Positions 32,065 to 43,525 of a stretch of 64,000 bases of DNA are shown piece by piece. Under the pieces are notes generated by a model. It saw nothing but the letters and a program-made list of their open reading frames with translations. It ran no database searches and was not told the DNA's origin. Both the position numbers and the translations under genes were made by a program. The stretch spans positions 1,302,001 to 1,366,000 of the forward strand of contig OX419763.1 of the NCBI GenBank assembly GCA_948567375.1, written 5' to 3'. Numbering within the stretch: position 1 is the first letter of the stretch; each line of letters opens with the position of its first letter. The stretch comes from Lunularia cruciata. Its lineage: Eukaryota > Streptophyta > Marchantiopsida > Lunulariales > Lunulariaceae.

Positions 32065-34509
32065 ATGACAAGCAATTTTCCCTTGCCATTAAGAAGTCGT
32101 CTTGCAGGAGATCATGGGAAGGGAAGTAGAGTCAAAGACGCACTGGTGTGTAGAGAAGAATTCGAGAGAGCTAATCCGGGAATCAGTAGGAAGAATAGTC
32201 CCCAACCCAGATTGGAAGAGAGAAAGATGGGAGTAGGGAAGAAGAATTCTGAATTTTCCATGAAGAATCATGCGATTCAGAGGTTAGATGTGATTGCAAG
32301 AATTGAAGTCTTGAGCAGGCTTTTGATCCCATTCTTGGCATGGAACTGGAATGTTAGCTTTCCAAGGTTCATGACTGAAATCATCAAGAGTAGATGTCTT
32401 GATGGCCCCAAGGAAGAAAGGAAGAGAGGTAATCCGGCTCGCTGGACAGAGTCGGATTGGAGGTAAGTACTCGGAAGAGAAGCAGGCATTGAGCATGGTG
32501 CCACATTCTTGGGGAAGGGTGGAGTAGCAGAAGAAACCCAAGAGGGGAGAGATGCTTTCTCTTCAAAGCGCATGAAGAATGGTTACAAAGTAGAGAGCTA
32601 CAAGGATCCTATCAAGAGAGGGATCATGAGTGCTCTAATGGCAATCTTGAAGCCGGAGAGAACAACTTATGTGATGAAGCACCAAGCGGTGTTCTTCCAA
32701 GGGATGTTTGTAGGAGAGCCAATTAACTGGGCAAAGTGTTTTCATGGGAGAATGAGAAAGATGGTATGGAATTTGCCGGATAAGTTGCCTCCACATTACA
32801 TTGTGCCGTTTGCTCATTTCTATCTTGGACTAAACTTGCTCAATGGGGCAGAGCGCAATAGGATGGGTGTCGCATCCTGACTTAAGAAGAGATGTTGACA
32901 CGGAGGAGCAGCAATACATTTTTCAGATCAGGAGCAGTGATGAGTACAATGCACAGACAAGGAAGAGTGTGCAGTTGGAAGTGAGTACTCCAAAGTCAAA
33001 GAAGAGGAGTCGACAAGGAGAAGGAGAAGAAGTCAAGAAAATAAGACCTTGGAAGGCTAGAAGAGTAAACCCAAGGAAAGGAATAGTGGTAATCATGTCG
33101 TCGGAGGAAGAATTTGAAGGCAAAGCCGAGTGCAAGTCCGAAGACTCAGAAAGTGATGAAGAACCCGAGTTCAAACTGCAGAGTGGACACACGAGTAGTG
33201 ATTGCGACGACGGAGGGGAGATGACATTGGTACCCAAGGAAGAGAAAGCCAGGATGGAGATGGAGGAGAAAGGTAACCCAAAATTGGAAGCCAGAGTGGT
33301 AGAGCAAGAAGAGAATAGAGTTACCATTCAAAGAGGAGTTCATTCTAGGCAAAAGGTGAAGTGTGGAGCAGGGCCGAGTAAGGTAAGAGAAGAGGAGGAT
33401 GAAAGTTTGGGGAGCAAAGCATCCATTCTTATAAGGCAACTACGGCTTAGAAGGCAAGTGTTGAGTGAGGAAGAGGTGAAGAAGGAGATCACTCTGCAAG
33501 TCGAGGTAACTCCAAGTGAAGGAGTGGAGTACCTATGGGAGGTTGTGTGCCCATAATTAGTAAAGTTAGAGCACAAGATGAAGGAGATGCAGTTGAAGTG
33601 TCCAGAGGTGAAGATTGTGTTGTAGGTGTAAGCACGATTAGAAGAAGAGAATTTGGAGTTGAAGAAGAGTATAATCCGAGGTGAGGAGGAAAGGGAAGTA
33701 CTACGAGTAGATGCAATAGTATAGAATCAAGTGATTGAGAACTTGAGGAGAGAAGCAAGGAATTGGGAGGAGCTGATAGAGCAGAACATCATAGCAAGGG
33801 AAGGACAAATAGCTGAGTATGAAATCTTGAAGCAGCAGTTTGCTGATTCAAGACTAGAAATTATCCATGCTATGGCAAGAGTAGCAGAGAAAGAGCAAGA
33901 GCTTGATAGGGTGATGGAGAGTGTAGAGGAGAAGAAGCAGCTGTGGCAATGAGAGTTAACAACGAGGTATAGAGAGGAAGGAAGGTTGAGAGAGTTACTT
34001 CGCAATCAGAGAAGATTGGATTGCAGATCAAGAATAGGAGAGGAAAATGAGATTGGAGCCATTAAAGGAGATCGTGATCAAGATAAATGTGATGCTAAGT
34101 ACAGAGGCTAGTGTGCACATTGAAGAGACAAGACTTCACGAGTTGAAGTTGTTGGTGCAGGAGACGAGGAGGAGCAAAGAACAAAGGCTTGAATGCCTTA
34201 CTGATTAGTCTAAGAACTCGTGTAGATAGAAAGATATTGGAGGTAGAAGACAATATCACAATCAGATTAGACTTAGTCAAATTAAAGATAGATAAACTTT
34301 GGAAGGATGCCAGAGCAAAACCCGAAGTAGATAACATAGGAGTGCAGATGTCTTTGGAGTTACCATTGGAGACATTGGAGAAGAATGGGTCGGGAGATAA
34401 GGAGTTAGATAGATTACCCACTAGTGGAATTGAGTGAGTAGTATTGAGTGAAGTTACTTTGGGGTCGAGTTTGAAAGCCGAGGAAGAAGTAGACATCCAA
34501 TTGGAGTAG
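32065..34509 (+). pseudogene. LTR-borne coiled-coil gene, lineage A, E2 3' LTR
   Basis: ATG 32,065 (MTSNFPLPLRSRLAGDHG) lies 27 bp after TATAAAAA (32,038-32,045). The frame is open to TAA at 32,464 (TTA in relatives), resumes at 32,509-32,880, shifts at a small deletion near 32,865, then runs 32,843-33,556 through the basic patch and acidic linker. Later stops lie near 33,554, 33,624 and 33,950. Deletions near 34,010 and 34,435 remove coiled-coil parts. Its defects differ from those in the 5' LTR, so most arose after insertion. Confidence 0.8.
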
Positions 34510-34625
34510 AAACAGTTTTGAGATTTGAAGAGGCAGATATGAAGAGGTGCATTGTCATTTTGGATCTGCAAGTTAGAAGAGTTGTTAGGAAACGGTATAG
34601 TTGTTAGAATTGTTGTTTGTTTTAG

Positions 34626-34633
34626 TATTTAAA
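34626..34633 (+). promoter_or_regulatory. TATA-like box of the E2 3' LTR
   Basis: TATTTAAA lies about 117 bp after the LTR gene stop and about 670 bp before the LTR end. Confidence 0.58.
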
Positions 34634-35301
34634 GGAGACATTTGCAGTAATATGTTGTTTAGTGCTCATAATTTCTAAGAATAGATAAAGTGAAGTGTTG
34701 TGAAGTAGTGTTCGTTGCTTGAGCTTGATTTCGAGTATCAACATTGTGATTGTGTTTGTGAATGTGTAGAGAAATTTGAAGTGCAAGTCAATGTGCTTGT
34801 TGGATGTTGGATTCTACAACCTATCTTTATTCTGTGTGTTTGATCTTGAGTGAAGAACAATCAGAGCAATGCCTTGATAGATCTAAGAGAATTGTAGTGT
34901 TGGTAGTATTCTGCATTTGTGAGTGTAGCACAATGTTGAATTGAAGCAATTTTGATCAAGGAAGTTGTGCCTTCACTGGAGGGATGGAACACAATTTTGA
35001 GGCAAAGTAGTTTTGCAGTGAAGTGCCGTTTTCAGAAGAGCCTGAATCATCACAATCAAGATTGTTTGGAAAGAATTGAAGGTGTTGTGATTAAGGAGTG
35101 TGAATTGGTGACAAGCTTACGGATCAGTGCTTGTTACTCTCTTCTAGGTGTGGTTTCTACCTGGGAGATTAAAGACGCAACCAAGAAGAACTACATTGTT
35201 ACTGTTTGACTTCGTATTTGACCAATTCTGACTCATATTTCTGCGGGAACGAACTTTACTTACCCAATTACCGCAAAAGTGATATTTGTCGGGTTGTCAT
35301 A

Positions 35302-36530
35302 GAGGATTCCTCCAAAGAAAGGGATGTACTACAAGAAGCTCTTTGTCTTGGCTTCTTGCCTTTCTTCTCCTTGATTCCATCGATTACTAGAAGAATGAGA
35401 GTGAGCTGCCCTGTATTGGGTGACATGTTTGAGGACTTTGATCATGGAAGTTACATTCCTCTCCTTAGCAAAGATGCAAATCTTTGGTGACAATCCTCCA
35501 AGGAACCAAGTAATGGCTTGGGCATCGGAGTAACCAACCACACCGGATCGCTTTAGAACACGGTTCAATAGGGCATGAACTACACAAAGTAGTCTCTCAA
35601 CTTCTCCTTCTTTCCTCTGTCTAGATTGTTGAGTGCCATGAAGACACTCATATCATAATCAACTTCCCAGAATCCTTCTAGGAAATTGTTTCTAAAGTCT
35701 GCCTACTCAGTTGGTACAAACCTCTTCTAGGTTACATGCATGTACCAACTCCAAGCCTTCTTGTGGAGCAGACTCAGGACAATCCGCTGGCAATCTGTAG
35801 AGTCATGTTCCTTGTTGGCAAAGGAAATGAATTGAATTCTTTGATGAATTCATCAGGGTCTTCATTTTTTTTTGTTCCCTTATACTTCTAATAGGTGTGT
35901 TGGGTGATAGGTTACAAAGTCATTGTTTGGGTTTTGAGGAATCAGCTGTCATAAGGTTGAACTTGATGGACCCAAGGAACTGGCTGATATTGAAGTTGTA
36001 TTGACAGCCCAAGAGTTCCAATTGGTCAAGTTCAAAGTAAGGTCTTCATCGATAGATTCTTTTTCTTTGATAGTGTCGACTTTGACTAGAAATAGAGTAA
36101 GAGGTTCAACACTTCCGGAGTGCTCTTGAAAATTCCCTTGAGCCAACAAAGGAATTTTTTGTAAGAGATGTTGGTACTCTTCTTCTGCTAAGATTTGTGC
36201 TGTCTTTTCATAAATAAATTTCTTTATATATTTGACTTGCTTTATAACTTTTAGGGAAGTTGGTGTACTGGGTCATAACAAGTATGTCTGCTTGCTGGCG
36301 TCTTTCTTCTTTGTGGAATTTGGAGATGAGAAGTAGTCTTACCACCCGCCTTTATGTTTCTTTTGTTTGAGTTCTTTCAAGGCTTCTTGAACTTTCTAAA
36401 GAAGTTGAAAGTCCAACACCTCCCCTTTGGTTTTGTCAAGAGTAGATTGGATCTTCTGGCGTTCTTCTTCTTCGTGGTGCAAAGTTCATCTTTGAGCTCT
36501 CTCTTCCCATTGTTCTCTTAATGCAGGCAT
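35302..36530 (-). pseudogene. gag: gag of minus-strand element H, part 2 (N-terminal half)
   Basis: It resumes at the duplicated GAGGA and runs back through the Retrotrans_gag-like domain (near 35,480-35,880) to a start at 36,530 on the minus strand (ATG CCT GCA TTA, aligned with MSASREQ in relatives). It has many stops. Together with 19,613-21,408 it forms one gag interrupted by E2. Confidence 0.85.
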
Positions 36531-36593
36531 TCATATTAGTTCAAAACCCAGTTTAAAATTTGGCTTTGTATTCTTCCACTTCTGAGATTTTTA

Positions 36594-36611
36594 TCCCCGG
36601 CAGCAGCACCA
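36594..36611 (-). promoter_or_regulatory. Primer-binding site of element H
   Basis: The minus strand reads TGGTGCTGCTGCCGGGGA, 7 bp after the LTR end at 36,619, matching the tRNA-Asp-type site with a few changes. Confidence 0.82.
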
Positions 36612-36618
36612 AAACTCA

Positions 36619-37404
36619 TGTGACAACCCAAAAAATATCACTTTTGTGGTAATCCAGTAAGTAAAGTTTGTTCACGAAGAGATACAAGTCAGAATTGGTC
36701 AAATACAAAGTCAAAGTGTAACAAGTAGTTCTTCTTGGTTGCGTCTTTAATCTCTCAGGTAGAAATCACACCTAGAAGAGAGTAACAAGCATTGACTCAC
36801 AGACTTGTCACACAATTTGTCACCCATAATCACAAATCATTCAAATCTTTCCAAAAAAACTTGATTGTGATGATTCACTCTCTCCCAAAAACGGCTATTT
36901 TGTTGTAGAACTACTTTGTCTCAGAATTGTGTTCCACCCCTCCACTAAAGGCACAAATTTTTCAATCAAAATTGTTTCACATCAACCCAACGCTGCACTC
37001 ACAAATGCAAAATACTACCAACACTACAATTCCTCTCTGATCTATCAAGGCATTGCTTTGATTGTAATTCACTCAAGATCAAACACACAGAATGAAGATC
37101 AAGGCTATGGAATCTAACATCCAGCAAGCACATTGACTTGCACTTCAAATTTCTCCAAACACTCATAGATACACACACAAAATTGATACTCAAATTTAAG
37201 CTTAAGTGACAAGCACTACATCATAGCACTTTGCTTTATCTATTCTCAGGAATATGAAGATTGAACAAAATTTTACTATGAAGGTCTCCTTTAAATAGGC
37301 AAAGCTCTTGACAATTAACTAACTTCCTAAACTCCTTCCTACTGCCTTTACCAACCTGTATATCCAAAATGACAATGCACCTCTTCATATCTGCCGCTTC
37401 TTAT
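36619..37404 (-). repeat. 5' LTR of element H, R/U5 part
   Basis: From 36,619 the minus strand is the common LTR end (GGGTTGTCACA here decayed), with a TATA-like box at 37,290-37,297. At 37,405 a second minus-strand LTR end begins, so the H LTR is interrupted or truncated after about 785 bp. Confidence 0.8.
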
Positions 37405-40047
37405 TGTGACAACCCTACAAATATCACTTTTGCGGTAATCAGGTAAGTAAAGTTCGTTCCCACAAAGCTACAATTCAGAAATGTCCAAATATGAAGTCAA
37501 AATTCACAATGTAGTTCTTCTTGATTTCTTCTTTAATCTCTCACGTAGAAACTACACCCAAAAGAGAGTAACAAGCTCACAATCTTGACAACTTGTCACG
37601 AATACACACACACATAATCACAACATAGCAAATTCTGTCCAAACAACTCTTGATTGTGATGATTCAGATTCTCCCAAAGACGGCACTTCACTGCAAAGAA
37701 CAATTTTGCTTCAGAATTGTGTTCTACCTCTCTACTGAAGGCACAACTTCCTCAATCAAAATTGCTTCACATCAACTTCAAGCTGCACTCACAAATGCAG
37801 AATACTACCAACACTACAATTCTTCTCAGATCTATCAAGGCATTGCTCCGATGCACTTCACTCAGGATCAAACACACAGAATGAAGATCAAGGCTGTAGA
37901 ATCCAACATCCACAGACACACTGACTTGCACTTCGGAATTCTCCACACACTCACAACCACAAACACGGAATTGACAATCAGAATTAAGCTCAAGCAACGA
38001 GCACTGAAAACAACACTTTGCTTTATCTATCTTCAGAAACATGAATACTGAACAATATTGTATTGCAAATGCTCCCCTTAAATACTGAAGCAAACGATAG
38101 TTCTTCCTACCTATGCACCGCTTCCTAACATCTTTTCCTACCTACAGATCCCAATTGACAATCTATCTCTTCATATCTGCCTCTTCCTATCTCAAAATTG
38201 ATACTTATCCTGATCCGATGTCTACCTCATCATCGGCTTCCAAACCCGATGATCTTCCTACTACTTCTCCTTCTTTGGGTATAGCTAATTCTACTAATTC
38301 CTGCACTAATTCTACTACTTCTACACTAGGAACTACAATTGCATTAAAGAGTGGCTTATCTAACTCTTTATCTCCTAACCCACTCTTCTCTAATGTGTCA
38401 AATAACAAGTCCGATGACACCTGTACTCCTACTTCTACAACATTGGGTTTCTTCTCTGCTGTCACATTATTCCAAATTTTCTCTAACTCCAAATTGACAA
38501 AATCTAATCTAAGACTAAAGTTGTCTTCTACCTCTAACATCTTTCGATCTACACGCTCTCTCAATCGAATCAGCAACGTGTTCAGGTCCACCTCCTTGGC
38601 TTTTCTCTTCCGAGTTTCCTGCACAAGCAACTTCAACTCATGTAGGTGGGCTTCTTCCAATCTCCCTTCAGCCTCCGTGTTTAAGATTGCTCTCAACTTC
38701 CCCGCAACTTCTCCCACTTATTCCAATGCATATCCTCAAGAGCGCTCTACCTTCAATTCTCCACGATACATCTTCAGCTTGTCTTTGTACTCTACAGCGA
38801 GCATCTTTTTCTCTTTTGCATACTGCGTGCTCTGCAACTCTGCACTTCTGACTAGCTCTCGTAATTGTTCCTCTTGTTCCTGCCTGGCTGCTAACTCCCT
38901 CTGCCATGCTTGATCCTTCCCCACTACACTCTTCTTCAAGCTGTCCAACTCCTGCTCTATTACGATGGTCATCGCCTTCAAATGAACATTTTTGATGCAC
39001 CCATCACTCACTTCCTCCTTCATTTTGCTCAGCCACGTTGCCTATTCCTTTAATTCTCCGGCTTGCCTTTGCAGTTCTTTCTCTTAACCTCGCAGCTTTC
39101 TTGTAACATTTTGAAAGTCTTCTTCTTCAAGACTTCCTCCCTCCAAAGTTCTTCCATTTCTTCATTTTGTTGGACTTGTTGCTCCTGCAACCCCTTCACT
39201 CCACTCAGCAAATGCATCACCACCTGCAACTCATTCATCCACTTCCTACAATCTTGGGGAATTGCATTCCGATGCTCCTTCAGTAGCTCCAGCAATGGGG
39301 TGACCACTCTTGTCGAATAAGATATCCCACCAAAGTTTTCTTCACCTTCTCACTGTCTTCATCTTGAGTCTTCACCTCCTTCATCGGCTCCTTCATCCGA
39401 AGTCGTGATCTTTGTATCTTCAAAGACACCGTTTCTGTACTTTCTTCTTCTTTACCTATTGAACTTGGCCTGCTGGATACTCCTCCTTCTCCTCTGGTCT
39501 CGGCTTGTTCACCACCATAGCTACATAGTGACTCATTGTTCCAGGTTCTCTATCCACCATCGCCTAACAAGCTTCACTGACCGCCACCAATTGCTGAACT
39601 TCAGGTTCCCCCTTGCTATCACTTCCGAACTCCTCACTTTTTAAGGTGAGCTCCTCTTCTTCGGATTCCTCCTCTTGCGACTTGGTTTCTTCCTCTGACT
39701 TTGATCCCAATGATGCTTCTCTCACCATCTTCATATTCTTCATAACCAGTCTTCGAGTCTTTCTTTGAGTGGGAGGCGACTTTGCTTCTTTGGGTCTACC
39801 GCGTTTCTTCGTCTTTGGACTGGTGACTTCTTCGATCTTCCACTATCTGGTCTTCAAGAAATAATCATCGTTGGCTCACAGATGTATCATATACTGTTGC
39901 TCTTCTTCATCTGCTTCCCATCTTAAGTCAAGATGAACATGAGACACCATGCGATGATGCTCCTCTACTGTAAGCAGGTTCAACCCAAAGTAGAAGTGCT
40001 CTACGAACGGTGCAAAATAATGCGGCGGAGAACCTGTTTGCCAATTG
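37405..40047 (-). repeat. Truncated minus-strand LTR, mostly lineage B
   Basis: It begins with the LTR terminus TGTGACA (reverse complement of TGTCACA) at 37,405 and continues through R/U5 into the LTR gene. It stops inside that gene at about 40,047, where reversed gag follows, so its U3 start is missing. The preceding bases CTTAT may be one half of a target duplication; I cannot find the other half. Confidence 0.78.
38205..40047 (-). pseudogene. LTR-borne coiled-coil gene, lineage B, minus strand, N-terminus lost
   Basis: It ends VDIGSG then TAA at 38,205-38,207. The C-terminal 170 codons are open (LHELKLLVQETRKRKAKE near 38,610; GVQVSSDLLFDTLEKSG). Upstream come coiled-coil pieces (38,736-39,023; 39,050-39,307), an acidic linker near 39,600-39,750 and the conserved block (SPPHYFAPFVEHFYFGLNLL near 39,985). 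Frameshifts and stops separate them. The first about 210 codons are missing because the copy joins gag at about 40,047. Confidence 0.75.
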
Positions 40048-40857
40048 ATCACGGTGCAAAATCCATAGTCGATCTGCGGAGTCATGTTCCTTGTTGGCAA
40101 AGGAAATGACTTTGAACTCCTTGATGAATTTGTTAGGGTCTTCATCTTGTTCCGTACGTTTATACTTTTGATAAGCATGTTGGGTCACAGGTAACAAAGT
40201 CATCATTCGGTGCGGCGGACTTGGCTATGGTAAGTTTGAATTTACGAGAACCGAAGAGCTACTTGGTATAGACGCGATGTTGTCTGCCCAAGGGTTCCAA
40301 TTCGTCAAGTTCAAATTGGGGTTTACTTTGACAATTTCTTCTTATCTGGTTCTGTCGACTTCAACCCAATCAGAAGTAAGAGGTTCCACAACTTCAACCT
40401 GGTCTTCGAACTTTCTTTGGGATAACCGGGGAATTGTTTGTACCAGATGTTAACACTCTTCTTTCATAAGTGTTCGTGCTGTCTTTTCATGAACAAACTT
40501 CTTAATGAATTTGACTTCCTTTGTAGCTTTAGGGGAAGTTGGTGTACTGGGTCGTAATGCATATGTCTGCCCGCTCGAGTCTTTCTTCTTCTTGGAAGAT
40601 AGGGATAAAAAGTAGCCTTGCCACCCTCCTTCATGTCTCTTTTGGTCTTGCAGGGTTTCTTGCACTTTGTGAAGGAGTTGAAAGTCCAACGCCTCTCGTT
40701 TGATTTTGTCAAAAGTGGAGGGGACTTTCAAACGTTCGTCTTCTTCACGCTGCAATGCTCGTCTTTGAGCTCTCTCTTCCCATTGTTCTCTCGATGCAGA
40801 CATTCATATTGCATTGATACCAAGTTTCAAATTTGGCTTCATATTCTTCCACTTCTG
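40048..40857 (-). pseudogene. gag: gag N-terminal fragment, minus strand
   Basis: The start on the minus strand is ATG 40,803 (MSASREQWEERAQRRALQ), with 117 open codons to 40,450. It then runs through the region before the Retrotrans_gag-like domain to about 40,048 (ISFANKEHDSADRL). It ends abruptly at both sides: against the LTR gene at 40,047, and against a plus-strand LTR gene piece at 40,858. It is the best-preserved gag N-terminus in the window. Confidence 0.8.
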
Positions 40858-41172
40858 CTCAATTTGGCGGAGCGTAATCTGATGGTGTCTCATTTCCATC
40901 CTGATTTGAGAAGAGAAGTCGACGCGGAGGAAAAGCAATACATTCTCCAAATCCGGAGCACGGACAATTACTACGCAAAGACAAGGAAGAACGTGGAGGT
41001 CGTTGAAAGTACCCCGATGAAGAAGACAACTTGGCAAGCAGAAGCCGAAGAAAACAAGAAACCTCGGAAAATGCAGAAAAATAACCCGAGGCAAGGAATG
41101 GTGGTGATTGAGTTGGAAGATGAAGACTCAGAAGGCAAAGCCGAGCTCAAGACGGAGGACTCGGACCGTGAC
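40858..41172 (+). pseudogene. LTR-borne gene fragment, lineage A, plus strand
   Basis: It encodes LNLAERNLMVSHFHPDLRREVD and the basic and acidic parts after it, open for about 105 codons. It joins reversed gag at its left and lineage B sequence at its right (about 41,172). A longer open frame across the left junction is chance, because its first third reads the antisense of gag. Confidence 0.75.
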
Positions 41173-43525
41173 GAGGTCAAAGTTGGGCAAAGTCTTTGCA
41201 CCAACAAGGAGTAGGTTATATGATTAATAGTTGAAGAGTGGACCTGCCAACCCATTATTTCATACCTTTTGCAGCCCATTTCTACTTTGGACTAAACCTA
41301 CTAAGCTTGAAGGAGAGAGGAAGAATGGTGTCACACTTTCACCTTGACTTATGACAAGTAGTAGATTCACATGAGCAATTAATCTTACATAAGATGAGTC
41401 CATGAAGTGATGACCACTACATCAAGACCGAGAAAGAGAAGATAGTGTTGGTAGAAATCTCAAGGCCAAGTAAGACAAGTAAACCCAAAGGAAGAATATC
41501 ACCATTGTAGCACAAAAGATGAGGAGGTTGAATCCAAAGCCAAAGATGGAGGTAGTGAAGAACCAATCTTTGGAGGATGAATCAGAAGAGGAAGCCGAGT
41601 TGAAATGTGAACACTCAAGAGAGGAGAAGAGTTCACCCTATAGAGAAAGGAGTCCAATATTGAGAGTGATGGAGAACTCAAAGTCCAACAATTGGTGGAA
41701 GAAGTAGCGAGGGAAGAAGATGAGGAGTTCCATGCGGCAATTGACCATATGAAAAGAAATGATGAGCCTTGTCTAGAGTTACCTATAGTAGAGTTGGAGG
41801 AAGAACAAGTGGAAGAGCTTGCCTTGGTGTTTCTAAGGGCAACAAGATCAAAGAGGAGTGTGCACGTTGTAGCTGCAAGTCCAAGCAAAACCAAAGAGGA
41901 GGAAGAAAGCTTGGAAGGAGTGATGTTGAAAGTACAAAGATCGCACCTTTGGGGTAAAGCACTAGCCAAAGAAGTGCTGATCAAATACAAAGACAGAGAA
42001 GATAATGGAGGAGGATATGTCAGAGTTGAGTATATATCAAAGATCGTCTATCCTTTGTTGGTGCAGCTGCAAGGGAGGAAGGAGAATTGAGGAGAGATCA
42101 TCTTGACTTGAAGGATAAAATCAACATATTAAAGTTCTTGAATGAAGACAACTTGGAGTTGAGAAAAAAGTTAAGCCAAGGAGAGCAAGAGGCCAAAGAA
42201 CTTTCAAGAAGATGTTGTTCTTTAGAGGAAGAGCTTTGATAACTTGAAGGAGAGTTGTGTGATGTACGGCAAAAAATTCAATCAACAAGCTGCAAAATTG
42301 AAAGAGCAAAAGGAAGCATTCAAGAAGTTGAAGGGAAAATTTGCTACTGTGTACTTGGAGGTGCTACAATTGAAGGCAATGGCAATAGTGATGGAGCAAG
42401 AATTGGAGAGCTTGAAGAAACCACAACATAGAATGATTAGGCATGGTAGCACAAGTTGACAACTAGACATTAGGGAGAGGAAAGATTATGAGGTATTGTA
42501 AGAAGTGTAGAAGGCCAGATTGCTCAGTATACAAAGGAGAAGAAGATGCTAGGCGGTTGGTAGAAAGTCAAATTGTAGATGTATAAGGATGAGTTGAAGG
42601 TGGAATGAACTCATGGGTTTACATCGGAATCAATAGGAGAGATCATTGGGAGAATGAAGGTGATGTTGAGTACCAAAGTGGAAGTGAAGTTGGAGGAATT
42701 GAGACTGCATGAGTTAAAATTGCTTGTGTAGGAGACAAGGAAGCGGAAAGTAAAGGACATAAATCTAAATAAATTGTTAATTTGCTTAAGAGATCATGTA
42801 TATAGGAAGATGGTAGACGTAGTATATAATTTTTATCTCAGATTAGATTTAGTAAGATCCAAATTGGATAAACTTTGGAGTAGTGTGAAGGAAGAAGCTA
42901 AATGCAAAATAATTGAAGTAGGAGCTCAGGTGTCTTTGCATGAGTTACTTGAGACATTAGATGAAGTTAGAATAGAGAAGGAGAAGGTAGAGAGCATAGT
43001 CATGACTTTGCTTTCAACTCAAGCTGAAGATAGGATGGAAATAGAAAAGGAAATTGTAATTGTAGATAGAGCCAAAGAAGGAGACGTGACTGTAGGAAAA
43101 TCAAGTTTAAAAGCCAAAGTTGAGGTAGACATTAGATGGGATTAGTAATAGATTTGAGATCTAAAGAGGTAGATATGAAGAAGCAGAATGTCATTTTGGA
43201 TCTATAGGTTGGTAAAGTCATAGTTAGAATGATATTTAGTTAGATAATTTTTGGATTGCTCTACCTATTTAAAGGAGGCATTCATTGTGTTTTTTTGTTT
43301 AGTATTCATATTTCTGACGTTGAGTAAAGTAAAGTGTTGTAACTTAGTGCTTGTCATTTCAGCTTAATTCCCAATATCAATCATATGAGTGTTTGAAGAA
43401 GTTCAAAGTGCAAGCCAGTGAGTTTGTTAGATGTTGGATGCTACAACTCTGATTTCATTTTGTGTGTTTGATCTCGAGTGGATAGCAATCAAAGCAATGC
43501 CTTGAAAATCCATGAGGAATTTGTG
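41173..43525 (+). repeat. Lineage B LTR fragment 1
   Basis: It enters within the LTR gene and continues to its stop (43,145), the TATA-like box (43,266-43,273) and R, and is truncated near 43,525 before U5. Confidence 0.72.
41230..43145 (+). pseudogene. LTR-borne coiled-coil gene, lineage B, fragment 1
   Basis: It starts inside the conserved block (LPTHYFIPFAAHFYFGLNLL near 41,250). Open stretches at 41,519-41,707, 41,692-42,090 and 42,244-42,459 carry a Glu-rich linker and coiled-coil heptads. The C-terminal part (42,774-43,145) ends VDIRWD then TAG. Several stops and a frameshift near 41,700 break it. Confidence 0.72.

Larger units (their letters stand above)
21409..35301 (+). mobile_element. 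E2: structurally complete LTR retrotransposon with target duplication
   Basis: 5' LTR 21,409-25,394, primer site 25,402-25,419, gag-protease from 25,480, pol to 31,643, polypurine tract 31,642-31,654, 3' LTR 31,655-35,301. GAGGA flanks it at 21,404-21,408 and 35,302-35,306, and the interrupted minus-strand gag rejoins precisely. All coding parts are broken. A hand comparison of 22,021-22,158 with 32,267-32,404 gave roughly 15 mismatches in about 138 bases, so it is not a recent insertion. Confidence 0.95.
31655..35301 (+). repeat. 3' LTR of E2, lineage A
   Basis: It runs from TGTGGTACCCACA to GGGTTGTCATA (terminal CA changed to TA; 3,647 bp), followed by the GAGGA duplication. It lacks about 85 bp of the coiled-coil region near 34,010 and about 70 bp near 34,435 relative to the 5' LTR. 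Confidence 0.93.

Noticed and set aside
40618-41214. 198-codon fusion frame
   Set aside because: The first part is antisense gag and the rest is a lineage A LTR gene piece; the fusion is an accident of the 40,858 junction.
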